Notes under the pieces: model-generated
Told to the model about the DNA's origin: nothing
The model's input: only the letters and a program-made list of their open reading frames with translations
The model's database searches: none
Position numbers and translations under genes: made by a program
Part shown: piece after piece, positions 1-9,850 of the stretch
Layout: the number at the start of each line of letters is the position of its first letter
Position numbering within the stretch: the stretch's first letter is position 1
Origin: Rhizomicrobium sp.
GTDB lineage: Bacteria > Pseudomonadota > Alphaproteobacteria > Micropepsales > Micropepsaceae
DNA length: 40,120 nt
NCBI GenBank assembly: GCA_025451875.1
Contig: JANWJQ010000077.1
Span: 1-40,120 of the forward strand
Direction of reading: 5' to 3'

Positions 1-72
1 AGCGGCTTCAATCGACTCCGTTCGCCAAATTGGTCCCCTAAACGTCCGCCCGATCTCACGAGCAGCCGACGC

Positions 73-204
73 CTAGGGGCAGCTAAGGAGGAGAAGCTGC
101 GCCAGCGGCAAACCGAGGGAAGAAGCGAGTGCGATCTGCGCGCGCGCAAAATCACGAGCGGAGAAAACTCCGCCGGCAATCTTGATGTGCGCATCTTCGA
201 TCAT
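73..204 (-). CDS. Possible 43-aa small ORF, hypothetical
   Basis: A short reverse ORF starts with ATG at 204 and stops with TAG at 73-75. The translation (begins MIEDAHIKIAGG, ends LLLLSCP) has a balanced, protein-like composition: a charged N-terminus, then a hydrophobic C-terminal stretch. I recognise no family. The Shine-Dalgarno sequence is weak, and the frame stays open for only about ten codons upstream of the ATG before a TAG, so this is not the tail of a longer gene. It is divergent from the ABC permease gene at 539. It could be a real small protein, a degraded gene end, or chance. Confidence is low. Confidence 0.25.
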   Translation of the reverse strand: MIEDAHIKIAGGVFSARDFARAQIALASSLGLPLAQLLLLSCP

Positions 205-538
205 AACCGGATCGCCATTCCGCCCGTTTTGTACGGTCCGCTAACCTTGGAACGAAGCTCGTGAAAATGGCGTAAAAGTGCCGCTTTCTGCTTCGTTTCC
301 AATGTTTTACGCTGATTTTGCGGAGCCGCGCAATACGCTTGAACGGGCTTATTTTCACCGTTTGGCGCCTCTCCGCAGCGCCCTGTCGCCGGGTCCCAAA
401 CTGCGGCAACGGGCTATCGGAAGCTTCACAAAAAATCGCTTCCCCGGAACAGCTTGGAGTGCTTCAACCCCCCTCGCGCGATTTGCGTTGAATCGCGCCC
501 CCGCAATTCGACCAACCACCCTCGAAGGCCCGCCGGAT
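205..538. other. Intergenic region upstream of the ABC transporter operon
   Basis: About 330 bases without a convincing gene. The frame of the downstream permease stays open here back to 278, but those 87 codons do not look like transporter sequence, and the typical permease start follows at 539. A promoter for the transporter operon must lie here or at the left edge. I see only weak candidates, such as a TTGGAA hexamer near 247, and no recognised riboswitch. Confidence 0.4.
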
Positions 539-2266
539 ATGAGAATCCTGCCGCCCGTCTCGATCGAGGCCCGCCGCCTGTTGCCCGGCGGCTGGGATCT
601 GCTGGCCGGTGTGCTGGTCCTGGGCTTTATCGTGGCCTTTGCCGAGGCCAGCCGGATGCTGGGCCAGCCACTGGCCGCCCTCTCCAGCGCACCACTGTCC
701 CTCAATCCATCACATCTGCCCGATTATGCGCTGCGAACGGCGCTGCGGATGCTGATCGCCATGGTGGTCTCGCTCGGTTTCACCTTCACCTACGCGACCT
801 TGGCCGCCAAAAGCCCGCGCGCCGGGAGCCTGCTCATCCCCCTGCTCGACATCCTGCAATCGGTGCCGATCCTGAGCTTCATTTCGGTGACGACGGTGTT
901 CTTCCTGGCGCTGGCGCCGGGGCGGGTTTTCGGGGCCGAACTGGTCTGCGTCTTCGCCCTCTTCACCAGCCAGGCCTGGAACATGGCCTTCAGCTTCTAC
1001 CAGTCGCTCAGGACCGTTCCGCCGGAAATGATCGAAGCGGGCCGGATGTTCGGGTTGAACGGCTGGGCGCGGTTCTGGCGCATCGAAGTACCATTCGCCA
1101 TGCCCTCGCTTATCTGGAACATGATGATGTCCATGTCGGGCGGCTGGTTCTTCGTCACGCTGGCGGAAGCTGTGACGGTGGGCAACACGTCCTTCGCTTT
1201 GCCGGGCGTCGGCTCCTACATTGCACTGGCCATCGAGCATCGGGACATTCCCGCGATCTTCTGGGCGATCGGCACCATGCTGATCGTCATCCTGATCTAT
1301 GACCAGCTCATGTTCCGCCCGCTCGTCGCCTGGGCTTTCCGTTTTCGTGTCGATCAGGAACAAGCCGAAGACGAACCCGAAAGCTGGATGCTCACCATGT
1401 TCCGGCGAACGAATCTGTTCGATGTCGCGGGGGCGCCGTTCGAACGCTTCATGCGCTGGACGTATCGCATGCAGCCGCCGTCCTTCGGCCGGTCAAACGC
1501 ACCGGCCGTGCCGATTGTATCGCAGGCCGCCAACGGTGTGTGGTACCTCGCCATCGTTCTGGCGCTGGGCTTCGCGGCATGGCGCATTTTCCAGTTCTCC
1601 GCCGCTGCATTGCCGATGAGCGAAGTGCTGAACGCTTTCGCGCTCGGCTTCATCACCATGATCCGCGTTTTCGTCCTGATCGCGCTAGCCAGCGTGATCT
1701 GGACACCGATCGGAATCTATGTGGGCTTGCGCCCCAAACTCGCGGCCATCGTACAGCCGGTTGCGCAGTTCCTTGCGGCATTCCCGGCCAATCTTCTGTT
1801 CCCGCTGGTCGTGGTCGGCATTGTCACCTTCCATCTCAACCCGGATATCTGGCTCTCGCCCCTGATGGTGCTGGGCACGCAATGGTACATCCTGTTCAAC
1901 GTGATCGCCGGCGCCAGCGGATTGCCGCGCGACATGCGCGATGCCGGCGACAATTTTGGCGTGACGGGCTGGTTGTGGTGGAAGAGGATCGCGCTGCCGG
2001 CGGTGTTCCCGTTCTATGTTACCGGCGCGATCACGGCCTCCGGCGGATCGTGGAACGCCGCCATCGTGGCCGAATTCGTGAATTGGGGGCACCAGACGCT
2101 GCACGCGCATGGGCTTGGCGATTATATTCAACGTGCCAGCGTGGCCGGCGATTTCCACCGTGTTGTGCTCGGCACCGCGGTGATGGCCATTCTGGTGAGC
2201 GTCATCAACCGCATCTTCTGGCGTCCGCTATACTGGTACGCCGAACGAAAATTCCGTCTGACGTGA
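539..2266 (+). CDS. NitT/TauT-family ABC transporter, two-domain permease
   Basis: A 575-residue inner-membrane permease carrying two fused binding-protein-dependent transport domains in one chain. Each half has several hydrophobic helices and an EAA-type cytoplasmic loop that docks on the ATPase. The first reads EAGRMFGLNGWARFWRIEVP and the second is centred on DAGDNFGVTGW...RIALP, both followed by typical membrane segments. Family resemblance is to nitrate/sulfonate/taurine importers, where two such domains normally dimerise. The start at 539 gives MRILPPVS; the frame is open further upstream without plausible homology. The ATPase gene begins 10 bases after the stop, so the two are co-transcribed. 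No periplasmic substrate-binding protein is encoded next to it, so the substrate cannot be deduced. Confidence 0.9.
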   Translation: MRILPPVSIEARRLLPGGWDLLAGVLVLGFIVAFAEASRMLGQPLAALSSAPLSLNPSHLPDYALRTALRMLIAMVVSLGFTFTYATLAAKSPRAGSLLIPLLDILQSVPILSFISVTTVFFLALAPGRVFGAELVCVFALFTSQAWNMAFSFYQSLRTVPPEMIEAGRMFGLNGWARFWRIEVPFAMPSLIWNMMMSMSGGWFFVTLAEAVTVGNTSFALPGVGSYIALAIEHRDIPAIFWAIGTMLIVILIYDQLMFRPLVAWAFRFRVDQEQAEDEPESWMLTMFRRTNLFDVAGAPFERFMRWTYRMQPPSFGRSNAPAVPIVSQAANGVWYLAIVLALGFAAWRIFQFSAAALPMSEVLNAFALGFITMIRVFVLIALASVIWTPIGIYVGLRPKLAAIVQPVAQFLAAFPANLLFPLVVVGIVTFHLNPDIWLSPLMVLGTQWYILFNVIAGASGLPRDMRDAGDNFGVTGWLWWKRIALPAVFPFYVTGAITASGGSWNAAIVAEFVNWGHQTLHAHGLGDYIQRASVAGDFHRVVLGTAVMAILVSVINRIFWRPLYWYAERKFRLT

Positions 2267-2276
2267 GGAGACGAAC

Positions 2277-3563
2277 ATGGACGCGCTTCTCGAACTGAAA
2301 GACATCCGCCGCGCCTTCCCGCGCTCCGGCGGCAGCGAACTGCTGGTGCTGGACGATGTGAACCTGACCGTGAAACAGGGCGAGATCGTTGGTCTGCTCG
2401 GCCGCTCCGGCTCCGGAAAATCGACGTTGCTGCGCATCATCGCGGGGTTGTCTGGGCCCACCAGTGGCTCGGCGAAATACCTTGGCCATGAGATCGACGG
2501 CCCGGCCAAGGGCATCGCCATGGTGTTCCAGAGCTTCGCACTGTTTCCCTGGCTCACTGTTCTGGAGAACGTGCAGCTTGGCCTCGAAGCCTTGAAGCTT
2601 TCGCCAGACGAGATTCGCAAACGCGCGCTGGAAGCGATCGACCTTATCGGTCTCGACGGTTACGAGAGCGCCTATCCGCGCGAGCTTTCCGGCGGCATGC
2701 GCCAGCGCGTGGGTTTCGCACGCGCGCTCGTCGTGCATCCGAACATCCTGCTCATGGACGAGCCTTTCTCCGCGCTCGACGTGTTGACGGCGGAGAACCT
2801 GCGCACCGATCTGATCGAACTCTGGTCGGAGGGTGACCTGCCGATGAAAGGCATCATCCTCGTCACGCACAATATCGAGGAAGCGGTTCTGATGTGCGAC
2901 CGCGTATGCCTGTTCTCCACCAATCCCGGCAAGATCGTCAGCGAAATTCCGATTCCCCTGCGCCAGCCGCGCGACCGCAACGATCCGGCGTTCAGTGCGC
3001 TGGTGGAGCGCATCTATGTCGAAATGACCGCCCGCCGCGCCGAACGCTTCGCACAGAAGGGCGAGCGCGCAACGATGGGCACGATCCTGCATCGCGTCTC
3101 CGCCAACTCTATGGCGGGCCTGATCGAGAATCTTGCCGCCGCGCCTTACAACGGCAAAGCAGATCTTCCCGAACTCGCCTCCGAGCTGACGCTGGAAGTG
3201 GACGAACTCTTCCCCATCGCCGAAGCGATGCAGATGTTGCGCCTCGCCGATATCGAAGGTGGCGACATCAAGCTGACGGAAACCGGCAAACGTTTCGCCG
3301 CCGAAGAGACCGATGAGCGCAAACGCATCTTCGCGCGGCTTTTGATTCGCTATGTGCCACTGGCCGCGCATATGCGCCGCGTGCTGGACGAGCGCGAGAG
3401 CCACACCGCATCGTGGAACCGCTTCCTGGACGAGCTGGAAGATCACATGACGGAAGAGGCCGCAGACGAAACGCTGACCACCGTCATCGGATGGGCGCGT
3501 TACGCCGAGCTGTTCTCCTATGACGACGACGCGGCGATGTTTAGCCTGGAAAACCCGACCTAG
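2277..3563 (+). CDS. NitT/TauT-type ABC ATPase with C-terminal AAA-associated domain
   Basis: A 428-residue cytoplasmic ATPase that powers the permease encoded just upstream. The nucleotide-binding domain has a Walker A GRSGSGKST (about 42-50), Q-loop Gln near 85, signature LSGGM (137-141), Walker B ILLMDEP (157-163) and H-loop His near 198. Residues from about 267 to 425 form an extra helical domain (begins MGTILHRVSANS). This matches the AAA-associated C-terminal domain known from a subset of nitrate/sulfonate-type ATPases, and its ligand is unknown. A GAGGAGACGA run just before the ATG is a good ribosome binding site. The gene is in an operon with the permease at 539. Confidence 0.92.
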   Translation: MDALLELKDIRRAFPRSGGSELLVLDDVNLTVKQGEIVGLLGRSGSGKSTLLRIIAGLSGPTSGSAKYLGHEIDGPAKGIAMVFQSFALFPWLTVLENVQLGLEALKLSPDEIRKRALEAIDLIGLDGYESAYPRELSGGMRQRVGFARALVVHPNILLMDEPFSALDVLTAENLRTDLIELWSEGDLPMKGIILVTHNIEEAVLMCDRVCLFSTNPGKIVSEIPIPLRQPRDRNDPAFSALVERIYVEMTARRAERFAQKGERATMGTILHRVSANSMAGLIENLAAAPYNGKADLPELASELTLEVDELFPIAEAMQMLRLADIEGGDIKLTETGKRFAAEETDERKRIFARLLIRYVPLAAHMRRVLDERESHTASWNRFLDELEDHMTEEAADETLTTVIGWARYAELFSYDDDAAMFSLENPT

Positions 3564-3615
3564 CGCGCTTTGCAATCGCCGCCGTGGTGCGTAACAGTAC
3601 GTGCTGCGGGGAGCG

Positions 3616-4380
3616 ATGATCCAACTCGAAAATCTCACCAAGCAATTCGGCGCGGGCACGCCTGTCGTGCGCGGCGTCAGCCTGCGCGTGGCCGATGGCG
3701 AGTTTCTGGTGTTGATCGGCGAATCCGGCAGCGGCAAGACGACCACGCTCAATATGATCAATCGGCTGACCGAGCCGACGAGCGGCCGCGTGCTGATCGA
3801 TGGCGCAGACGTGCGCGCGGGCGATGCGGTGTCCGTGCGCCGCAAGATGGGTTTCGTGTTCCAGGAAGTCGGCCTCTTCCCGCATATGACCGTCGGCGAA
3901 AACATAGGCATAACGCCACGCCTGCTCGGCTGGCCAGCGAACGAGATCGAGGCGCGCATACACGAGCTTCTCTCGCTTGTGCAGCTGGAAAGCGCCGCCA
4001 TCGTCAATCGCTTCCCGGCGCAACTGTCCGGCGGGCAACGCCAGCGCGTGGGGCTGGCGCGCGCCCTCGCCGCCCGCCCAAAGATCATGCTCATGGATGA
4101 GCCTTTCGGCGCGCTGGATGCGCTGATCCGCGACGAACTGGCGGCGGATTATCGTGCGATCCACGATAAGCTCGGCCTCACCACCATCCTCGTCACACAC
4201 GATATGACAGAAGCATTCCTGCTGGCCGACCGCATCGCGGTGATGCGCGACGGTGCATTGCTGCAGGTCACGACGCCAAAGGAGCTTGCGGCCGCACCCG
4301 CCGATGATTTCGTCAAAAGGTTGATTGAAATACCGCGCCAGCGCGCGGAGAAACTCGCCAAGGCGATGCAAAGCGCATGA
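3616..4380 (+). CDS. Osmoprotectant/betaine-type ABC transporter ATPase (OpuCA-like)
   Basis: A 254-residue ATPase of the quaternary-amine (glycine betaine/choline/carnitine) uptake group. It shows Walker A GESGSGKT (35-42), signature LSGGQ (137-141), Walker B IMLMDEP (157-163) and H-loop His195. It lacks the C-terminal CBS pair found in many OpuCA/ProV proteins (usual length near 380-400), so ionic-strength gating through CBS domains is not expected. I chose ATG 3616 because it gives MIQLENLTKQF; GTG 3601 in the same frame is an alternative. The fused permease/binding-protein gene overlaps the stop by four bases (ATGA), showing translational coupling. Assignment to the osmoprotectant class rests mainly on that partner. 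Confidence 0.88.
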   Translation: MIQLENLTKQFGAGTPVVRGVSLRVADGEFLVLIGESGSGKTTTLNMINRLTEPTSGRVLIDGADVRAGDAVSVRRKMGFVFQEVGLFPHMTVGENIGITPRLLGWPANEIEARIHELLSLVQLESAAIVNRFPAQLSGGQRQRVGLARALAARPKIMLMDEPFGALDALIRDELAADYRAIHDKLGLTTILVTHDMTEAFLLADRIAVMRDGALLQVTTPKELAAAPADDFVKRLIEIPRQRAEKLAKAMQSA

Positions 4381-5924
4381 GCGATCTCTTCAGCGCTGGC
4401 TTCGCCAATCTGCCCGACTACCTGGGCCAGCATGTTCTGTTGAGCGTGTCGGCGATCCTGCTCGGCCTGCTCATCAGCCTGCCGCTGGCCATCGCGGCTT
4501 ATCGGATGGCATGGCTGCGCGGGCCATCGCTCGCTGTCGCCAGCGTGGTGCAGACCATTCCGGGCCTCGCGCTGCTGGCGCTGTTCTATCCGCTGCTCAT
4601 CATCATCTCGGCCTTTACGACCGACACTTTCGGCTTCGGTTTCCGCGCACTCGGTTTCTTGCCCGCGCTTCTCGCATTGACACTTTATTCGATGCTGCCC
4701 GTGCTGCGGAATACGATCACCGGGCTTACGGGCCTCGATCCGGCAATCATTCGCGCCGCGCGCGCCACTGGTATGACCCCGTGGCAATCGCTCACCATTG
4801 TGGAGTTGCCGCTTGCCGCGCCCATCATCATGGCGGGCATTCGCACTGCGGCGGTGTGGGTGATCGGCACTGCTACGCTCTCCACGCCCATCGGACAGAC
4901 AAGCCTGGGCAATTACATCTTCACCGGCTTGCAGACCGAGAACTGGGTGCTGGTGCTGTTCGGCTGCATCTCGGCGGCGCTGCTGGCGCTGGTGATCGAT
5001 CGCCTGCTGGCACTCGCGGAAAACGGTTTCGCGAAACGTTCGGGCTGGCGGTTGTGGAGCGCGTTTGGCGGCATCGTCGTTATCGTCGGTGTTAGCCTGT
5101 TCCCATTGTTCGGCCATGCTGGTGAAACCATCACCATCGGCACCAAGAGCTTCGATGAGCAATACATCCTGGGTTCACTGATGCAGAAGCGCCTGAACGG
5201 CGCAGGCTTCGCCACGGCGCGGCGCGATGGGCTCGGCTCGACGGTGGCGTTCCACGCGCTGACCAATGGCGACATCGACGTCTATGTCGATTATTCGGGC
5301 ACGATCTGGGCGAATGAGATGAAGCGCACCGATCAGCCCGGTCGCGCCGCGGTGATGGCGCAGATGACCGCTTATCTGCAAAAGAAGTATGGGGTGCTAG
5401 CGCTGGGCAGCCTCGGTTTCGAAAACGCCTACGCCATCGCGATGCGCCGCGTCCATGCGGATGAGCTGCATATCAGTACGCTATCCGATCTCGCGGCGCA
5501 TGCCGGCGGCATGACCATTGGCGGAGATTATGAAATCTTCTCGCGTCCCGAATGGCGCGCCGTTACGGCAGCCTATGGCTTTCACTTCGCAAAGCAGCGG
5601 CAATACCAGTCCGACTTCATCTATCGCGCCGCCGCCAGTGGCGACGTGGATGCCATCACCGCCTTCTCCAGCGACGGCCGCATCGCCCAATACGATCTGA
5701 AACTGTTGCGCGATCCCAAGAACGCGTTGCCGCCTTACGATGCCGTGGTGCTGATCTCCGCCAAGCATGCGCATGACCGGAAACTGATCGGCGCGCTGAA
5801 ACCGTTGATCGGCGCCATCGACTTGAAGACCATGCAGCAGGCGAATTTGATGGTGGACCGGCAGACCGATAAACGTACGCCGGAGAGTGTTGCCGGTTGG
5901 CTCGACGCGAAGATCACGCATTAG
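4377..5924 (+). CDS. OpuC-type ABC transporter: fused permease and substrate-binding domain
   Basis: A 515-residue fusion. Residues 1 to about 245 are a permease with hydrophobic helices and an EAA loop (DPAIIRAARATGMTPW, about 121-136). Residues from about 250 on form an OpuAC-type substrate-binding domain (TITIGTKSFDEQYILG and DIDVYVDYSGTIW are characteristic). A hydrophobic segment at about 230-246 tethers the binding domain outside the membrane. Known OpuBC/OpuCC relatives bind betaine, choline or carnitine in an aromatic cage. Which substrate is used here is not visible. The gene overlaps the ATPase gene by four bases. With that ATPase this makes a complete importer from two polypeptides, presumably as dimers. 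Confidence 0.9.
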   Translation: MSDLFSAGFANLPDYLGQHVLLSVSAILLGLLISLPLAIAAYRMAWLRGPSLAVASVVQTIPGLALLALFYPLLIIISAFTTDTFGFGFRALGFLPALLALTLYSMLPVLRNTITGLTGLDPAIIRAARATGMTPWQSLTIVELPLAAPIIMAGIRTAAVWVIGTATLSTPIGQTSLGNYIFTGLQTENWVLVLFGCISAALLALVIDRLLALAENGFAKRSGWRLWSAFGGIVVIVGVSLFPLFGHAGETITIGTKSFDEQYILGSLMQKRLNGAGFATARRDGLGSTVAFHALTNGDIDVYVDYSGTIWANEMKRTDQPGRAAVMAQMTAYLQKKYGVLALGSLGFENAYAIAMRRVHADELHISTLSDLAAHAGGMTIGGDYEIFSRPEWRAVTAAYGFHFAKQRQYQSDFIYRAAASGDVDAITAFSSDGRIAQYDLKLLRDPKNALPPYDAVVLISAKHAHDRKLIGALKPLIGAIDLKTMQQANLMVDRQTDKRTPESVAGWLDAKITH

Positions 5925-5938
5925 TGGTTTCGCTTGCA

Positions 5939-5958
5939 CAATCCGATAAGTAGGATTG
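5939..5958. promoter_or_regulatory. Small inverted repeat upstream of the reductase gene
   Basis: CAATCC at 5939-5944 and GGATTG at 5953-5958 form a perfect 6-bp stem around an 8-base loop, 23 bases before the ATG at 5982. It could be an operator or an mRNA hairpin. No T-run follows, so it is not a terminator. Confidence 0.3.
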
Positions 5959-5981
5959 CGCCTCGCAAGGGAGGACAAACG

Positions 5982-6626
5982 ATGTCCAAATTGTGCGTGC
6001 GCGCCTACGGCGTCTCACTAGATGGCTTCGGATGTGGTCCGGACCAGAGCCAGGAGCACCCTATGGGCGTGGGTGGCCATGCCCTTCACCAATGGTTCTT
6101 CCCCACCCGCACGTTTCGCGAGATGACCGGACAGGACGGCGGAACGACCGGCGTCGATGACGAATTCGCAAAGGCCGGCTTTGAGAATATCGGCGCATGG
6201 ATTTTGGGCCGCAACATGTTCGGCCCCATTCGCGGCGATTGGGGCGACGAAAGCTGGCAGGGCTGGTGGGGCGACGAGCCGCCTTATCATGTGCCGGTGT
6301 TCGTGCTCACCCACCATCCCCGCAAGGATTTGCCGATGAAAGGCGGCACGACGTTCTACTTCGTCACCGGCGGAATCCACGAAGCGCTGTCGCGTGCGAA
6401 AGAGGCGGCGAACGGCAAGGATGTGCGCGTTGGCGGCGGCGCTTCAACCATCCGTCAATACCTGGAAGCGAAATTGCTGGACGAACTGCATTTGGCCTTC
6501 GCGCCCACGCTGATGGGCAGTGGCGAAAATCTGCTGGCCGGATTGAACTTGCCCGCGCTCGGCTACCGCATCACGCGCCACGTCGCGTCGGACAATGCAC
6601 TGCATGTCGTGGTGACGCGCACTTAA
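5982..6626 (+). CDS. Dihydrofolate reductase-family protein (RibD C-terminal domain)
   Basis: A 214-residue cytoplasmic protein resembling the RibD C-terminal reductase/DHFR-like fold. It starts with a beta strand running into a VSLDGF motif, and near the C-terminus has a nucleotide-binding VGGGASTIRQYL loop followed by DELHLAFAPTLMGSG, a signature region of this family. Members are NADPH-dependent reductases of mostly unknown substrate; true folate or riboflavin activity should not be assumed, and a real folA is present at 21111. The start at 5982 is backed by an AGGGAGG ribosome binding site at 5968-5974. The stop directly abuts the stop of convergent purT. Confidence 0.82.
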   Translation: MSKLCVRAYGVSLDGFGCGPDQSQEHPMGVGGHALHQWFFPTRTFREMTGQDGGTTGVDDEFAKAGFENIGAWILGRNMFGPIRGDWGDESWQGWWGDEPPYHVPVFVLTHHPRKDLPMKGGTTFYFVTGGIHEALSRAKEAANGKDVRVGGGASTIRQYLEAKLLDELHLAFAPTLMGSGENLLAGLNLPALGYRITRHVASDNALHVVVTRT

Positions 6627-7808
6627 CTAGAGAGAAACCGGGCGAACCAGACTCGCCGCTTTCTTAGCGCGCGTCTGTGCATCATCGATCGTCGCGCCGC
6701 GCGCCAGCGCCACGCCCATGCGGCGTTTCACATAGCTTTCGGGTTTACCGAACAGACGAAGATCGACTTGCGGATCGGCCAGCGCCTCCGCCACACCCTC
6801 GAAGCCGATGCCCTTCTTGTCCATTCCCCCATAGATCACGGCGGACGCGCCGGCTGATTTCATCTCGGTCGAAACCGGCAGGCCGAGGATCGCACGGGCA
6901 TGGAGCGCAAATTCACTTTGGTATTGTGATGCCAGGGTGACGAGGCCGGTGTCGTGTGGACGCGGCGACAATTCGGAGAACCACACCTCATCGCCCTTCA
7001 CGAACAGCTCCACGCCGAACACGCCCCAGCCGCCCAGTGCTTCCGTCACCTTCGCGGCGATGGCTTTGGATTTCTCCAGAGCAACCTTGCTCATCGGCTG
7101 CGGCTGCCAGGATTCGATGTAGTCGCCATCCGCTTGCAGATGCCCGATGGGCTCGCAGAAATGTGTGCCGTCCTTCGCGCGCACGGTGAGCAGCGTGATC
7201 TCGAAATCGAATTTCACCTCGCCTTCCACAATCACACGCGCCGATTTCACGCGGCCGGAACTGAGTGCGTAATCCCACGCCTTCGGCACATCGCCGCGCG
7301 CCTTCAGCCGCGATTGCCCTTTTCCCGATGACGACATCACCGGCTTCACGAAGCAGGGATAGCCGATGCGGTCACACGCCGCCTGCAACGCCGCTCCGGA
7401 CGATGCGAAGGCGAACGGCGATACCGGCAGCTTCAACTCTTCCGCCGCCAGCACGCGGATGCGTTCGCGGTTCATGGTGGTGTGGGTGGCGAAGGCGGTG
7501 GGGATGACGCGCGCCAGCCCATCAGCTTCGATCCGCACCAACTCATCGGTGGCGATGGCTTCGATCTCCGGCACGATGATGTTCGGTTTTTCCTTCTCCA
7601 CCAGCGCGCGCAACGCTTTCGCGTCCGTCATGTCGATGACATGGGCGCGATGCGCCACCTGCTGCGCCGGCGCATCCGCATAACGATCCACCGCGATCAC
7701 TTCCACGCCAAAGCGCTGCAACTCGATGGTGACTTCCTTGCCGAGTTCGCCCGATCCCAGAAGCATCACGCGTACGGCATTCGCTGTCAGCGGCGTTCCG
7801 AATTTCAT
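6627..7808 (-). CDS. purT: Formate-dependent phosphoribosylglycinamide formyltransferase
   Basis: About 393 residues, the usual PurT length. It makes N-formyl-GAR from GAR, formate and ATP in purine synthesis, an alternative to the folate-dependent PurN. The ATP-grasp signatures are clear: [13 protein letters not shown] near the N-terminus, [37 protein letters not shown], and [20 protein letters not shown] with the metal-binding acidic residues, then [11 protein letters not shown] prefer the start at 7808 (MKFGTPL), which matches the family N-terminus; an in-frame ATG at 7820 adds four residues. A 7-bp inverted repeat (AACTTTC 7822-7828 / GAAAGTT 7869-7875) lies in the upstream region; its role is unknown. 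Confidence 0.95.
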   Translation of the reverse strand: MKFGTPLTANAVRVMLLGSGELGKEVTIELQRFGVEVIAVDRYADAPAQQVAHRAHVIDMTDAKALRALVEKEKPNIIVPEIEAIATDELVRIEADGLARVIPTAFATHTTMNRERIRVLAAEELKLPVSPFAFASSGAALQAACDRIGYPCFVKPVMSSSGKGQSRLKARGDVPKAWDYALSSGRVKSARVIVEGEVKFDFEITLLTVRAKDGTHFCEPIGHLQADGDYIESWQPQPMSKVALEKSKAIAAKVTEALGGWGVFGVELFVKGDEVWFSELSPRPHDTGLVTLASQYQSEFALHARAILGLPVSTEMKSAGASAVIYGGMDKKGIGFEGVAEALADPQVDLRLFGKPESYVKRRMGVALARGATIDDAQTRAKKAASLVRPVSL

Positions 7809-7937
7809 GCCCGATTCCATTAACTTTCGTGCCGCATTTCAACCACATCTCGCCCCGTTTTGGCCAATGAAAGTTCCGTTCCGCGCCACATGCGATGCGT
7901 TACCCCAATGGACCATCGGAAAAAGCAGGAGATCGGG

Positions 7938-8111
7938 ATGCCTGACTTTGAGATTCGCTATTACCATGTCGACGGCAAACTCGCCCTCGTGCATATGTGC
8001 ATTCAAAAGACGCGCGAGGACGCGCACGAATTCGCGCAGCGCAATTTGAAGGAGCACGCGCGCTTCGAAGTGCGTGATGGGAACGGCAGAAACCGCGCCG
8101 GCGCGCGCTGA
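7938..8111 (+). CDS. Small hypothetical protein, 57 aa
   Basis: A 57-residue ORF starting MPDFEIRYYHVDGKLALVH with a good AGGAGA ribosome binding site at 7927-7932. It is soluble and rich in charged residues, with no signal peptide. The pattern of an N-terminal strand pair followed by a helix (QKTREDAHEFAQRNL) suggests a small alpha/beta protein. I do not recognise a family. It sits alone between purT and the ilv operon terminator, on the opposite strand to both. The ribosome binding site and plausible composition make it likely real. Confidence 0.6.
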   Translation: MPDFEIRYYHVDGKLALVHMCIQKTREDAHEFAQRNLKEHARFEVRDGNGRNRAGAR

Positions 8112-8121
8112 TTCAACGGTG

Positions 8122-8160
8122 CAAAAGAAAACGCCCGCTGGAAAAAATCCGGCGGACGTT
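8122..8160 (-). terminator. Rho-independent terminator of the ilv operon
   Basis: On the reverse strand a 12-bp stem (plus coordinates 8131-8159, one mismatch and one G-U pair) with a loop of about six Ts is followed by TTTTCTTTT. It lies just after the ilvC stop (8168-8170). On the forward strand the same hairpin is followed by a weaker T-rich run, so it may also end transcripts of the small gene at 7938. Confidence 0.85.
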
Positions 8161-8167
8161 TGTTTCT

Positions 8168-9723
<1,556 letters not shown>

Positions 9724-9724
9724 A

Positions 9725-9843
9725 ACACCCCCTCCACGCCCTTCGGGCGCACCTCCCCCGTAAACGGGGGAGGAAAAGTGAGCGCTATCTTTTTCTTCCC
9801 CCGTTTACGGGGGAAGTGTCGAGCGAAGCGAGACGAAGGGGGC
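9725..9843. repeat. Palindromic GC-rich repeat doublet between ilvB and ilvN
   Basis: Two inverted copies of a short palindromic element lie head to head. Copy 1 (about 9725-9773) runs from an ACCCCCTCC end to the hairpin 9752-9773 (CCTCCCCCG / CGGGGGAGG around TAAA). Copy 2 (about 9795-9843) has the hairpin 9796-9815 and ends AAGGGGG. A spacer of about 20 bases separates them. The design resembles REP/BIME-type doublets common in intergenic DNA of alphaproteobacteria. A related doublet lies at 29390-29556. Here it supplies the ribosome binding site of ilvN and may fold into stable RNA between the two cistrons. Confidence 0.8.
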
Positions 9844-9850
9844 CTTTTCA

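Noticed and set aside
60..200. Guanidine (ykkC-type) or other riboswitch upstream of the ABC genes
   Set aside because: CTAGGG and a following hairpin are suggestive because NitT/TauT-type transporters are sometimes under guanidine control, but the conserved core (GGTCCGAGAG-like and ACACGG elements) is missing.
2205..4094. 629-codon reverse ORF across the ABC ATPase genes
   Set aside because: It is antisense to two clear ATPase genes with all nucleotide-binding motifs; GC-rich codon bias commonly leaves such long shadow frames open.
9725..9843. Intrinsic terminator between ilvB and ilvN
   Set aside because: The hairpins are strong but lack T-runs in the reverse direction, and ilvN and ilvC depend on read-through; they fit a repeat doublet better.
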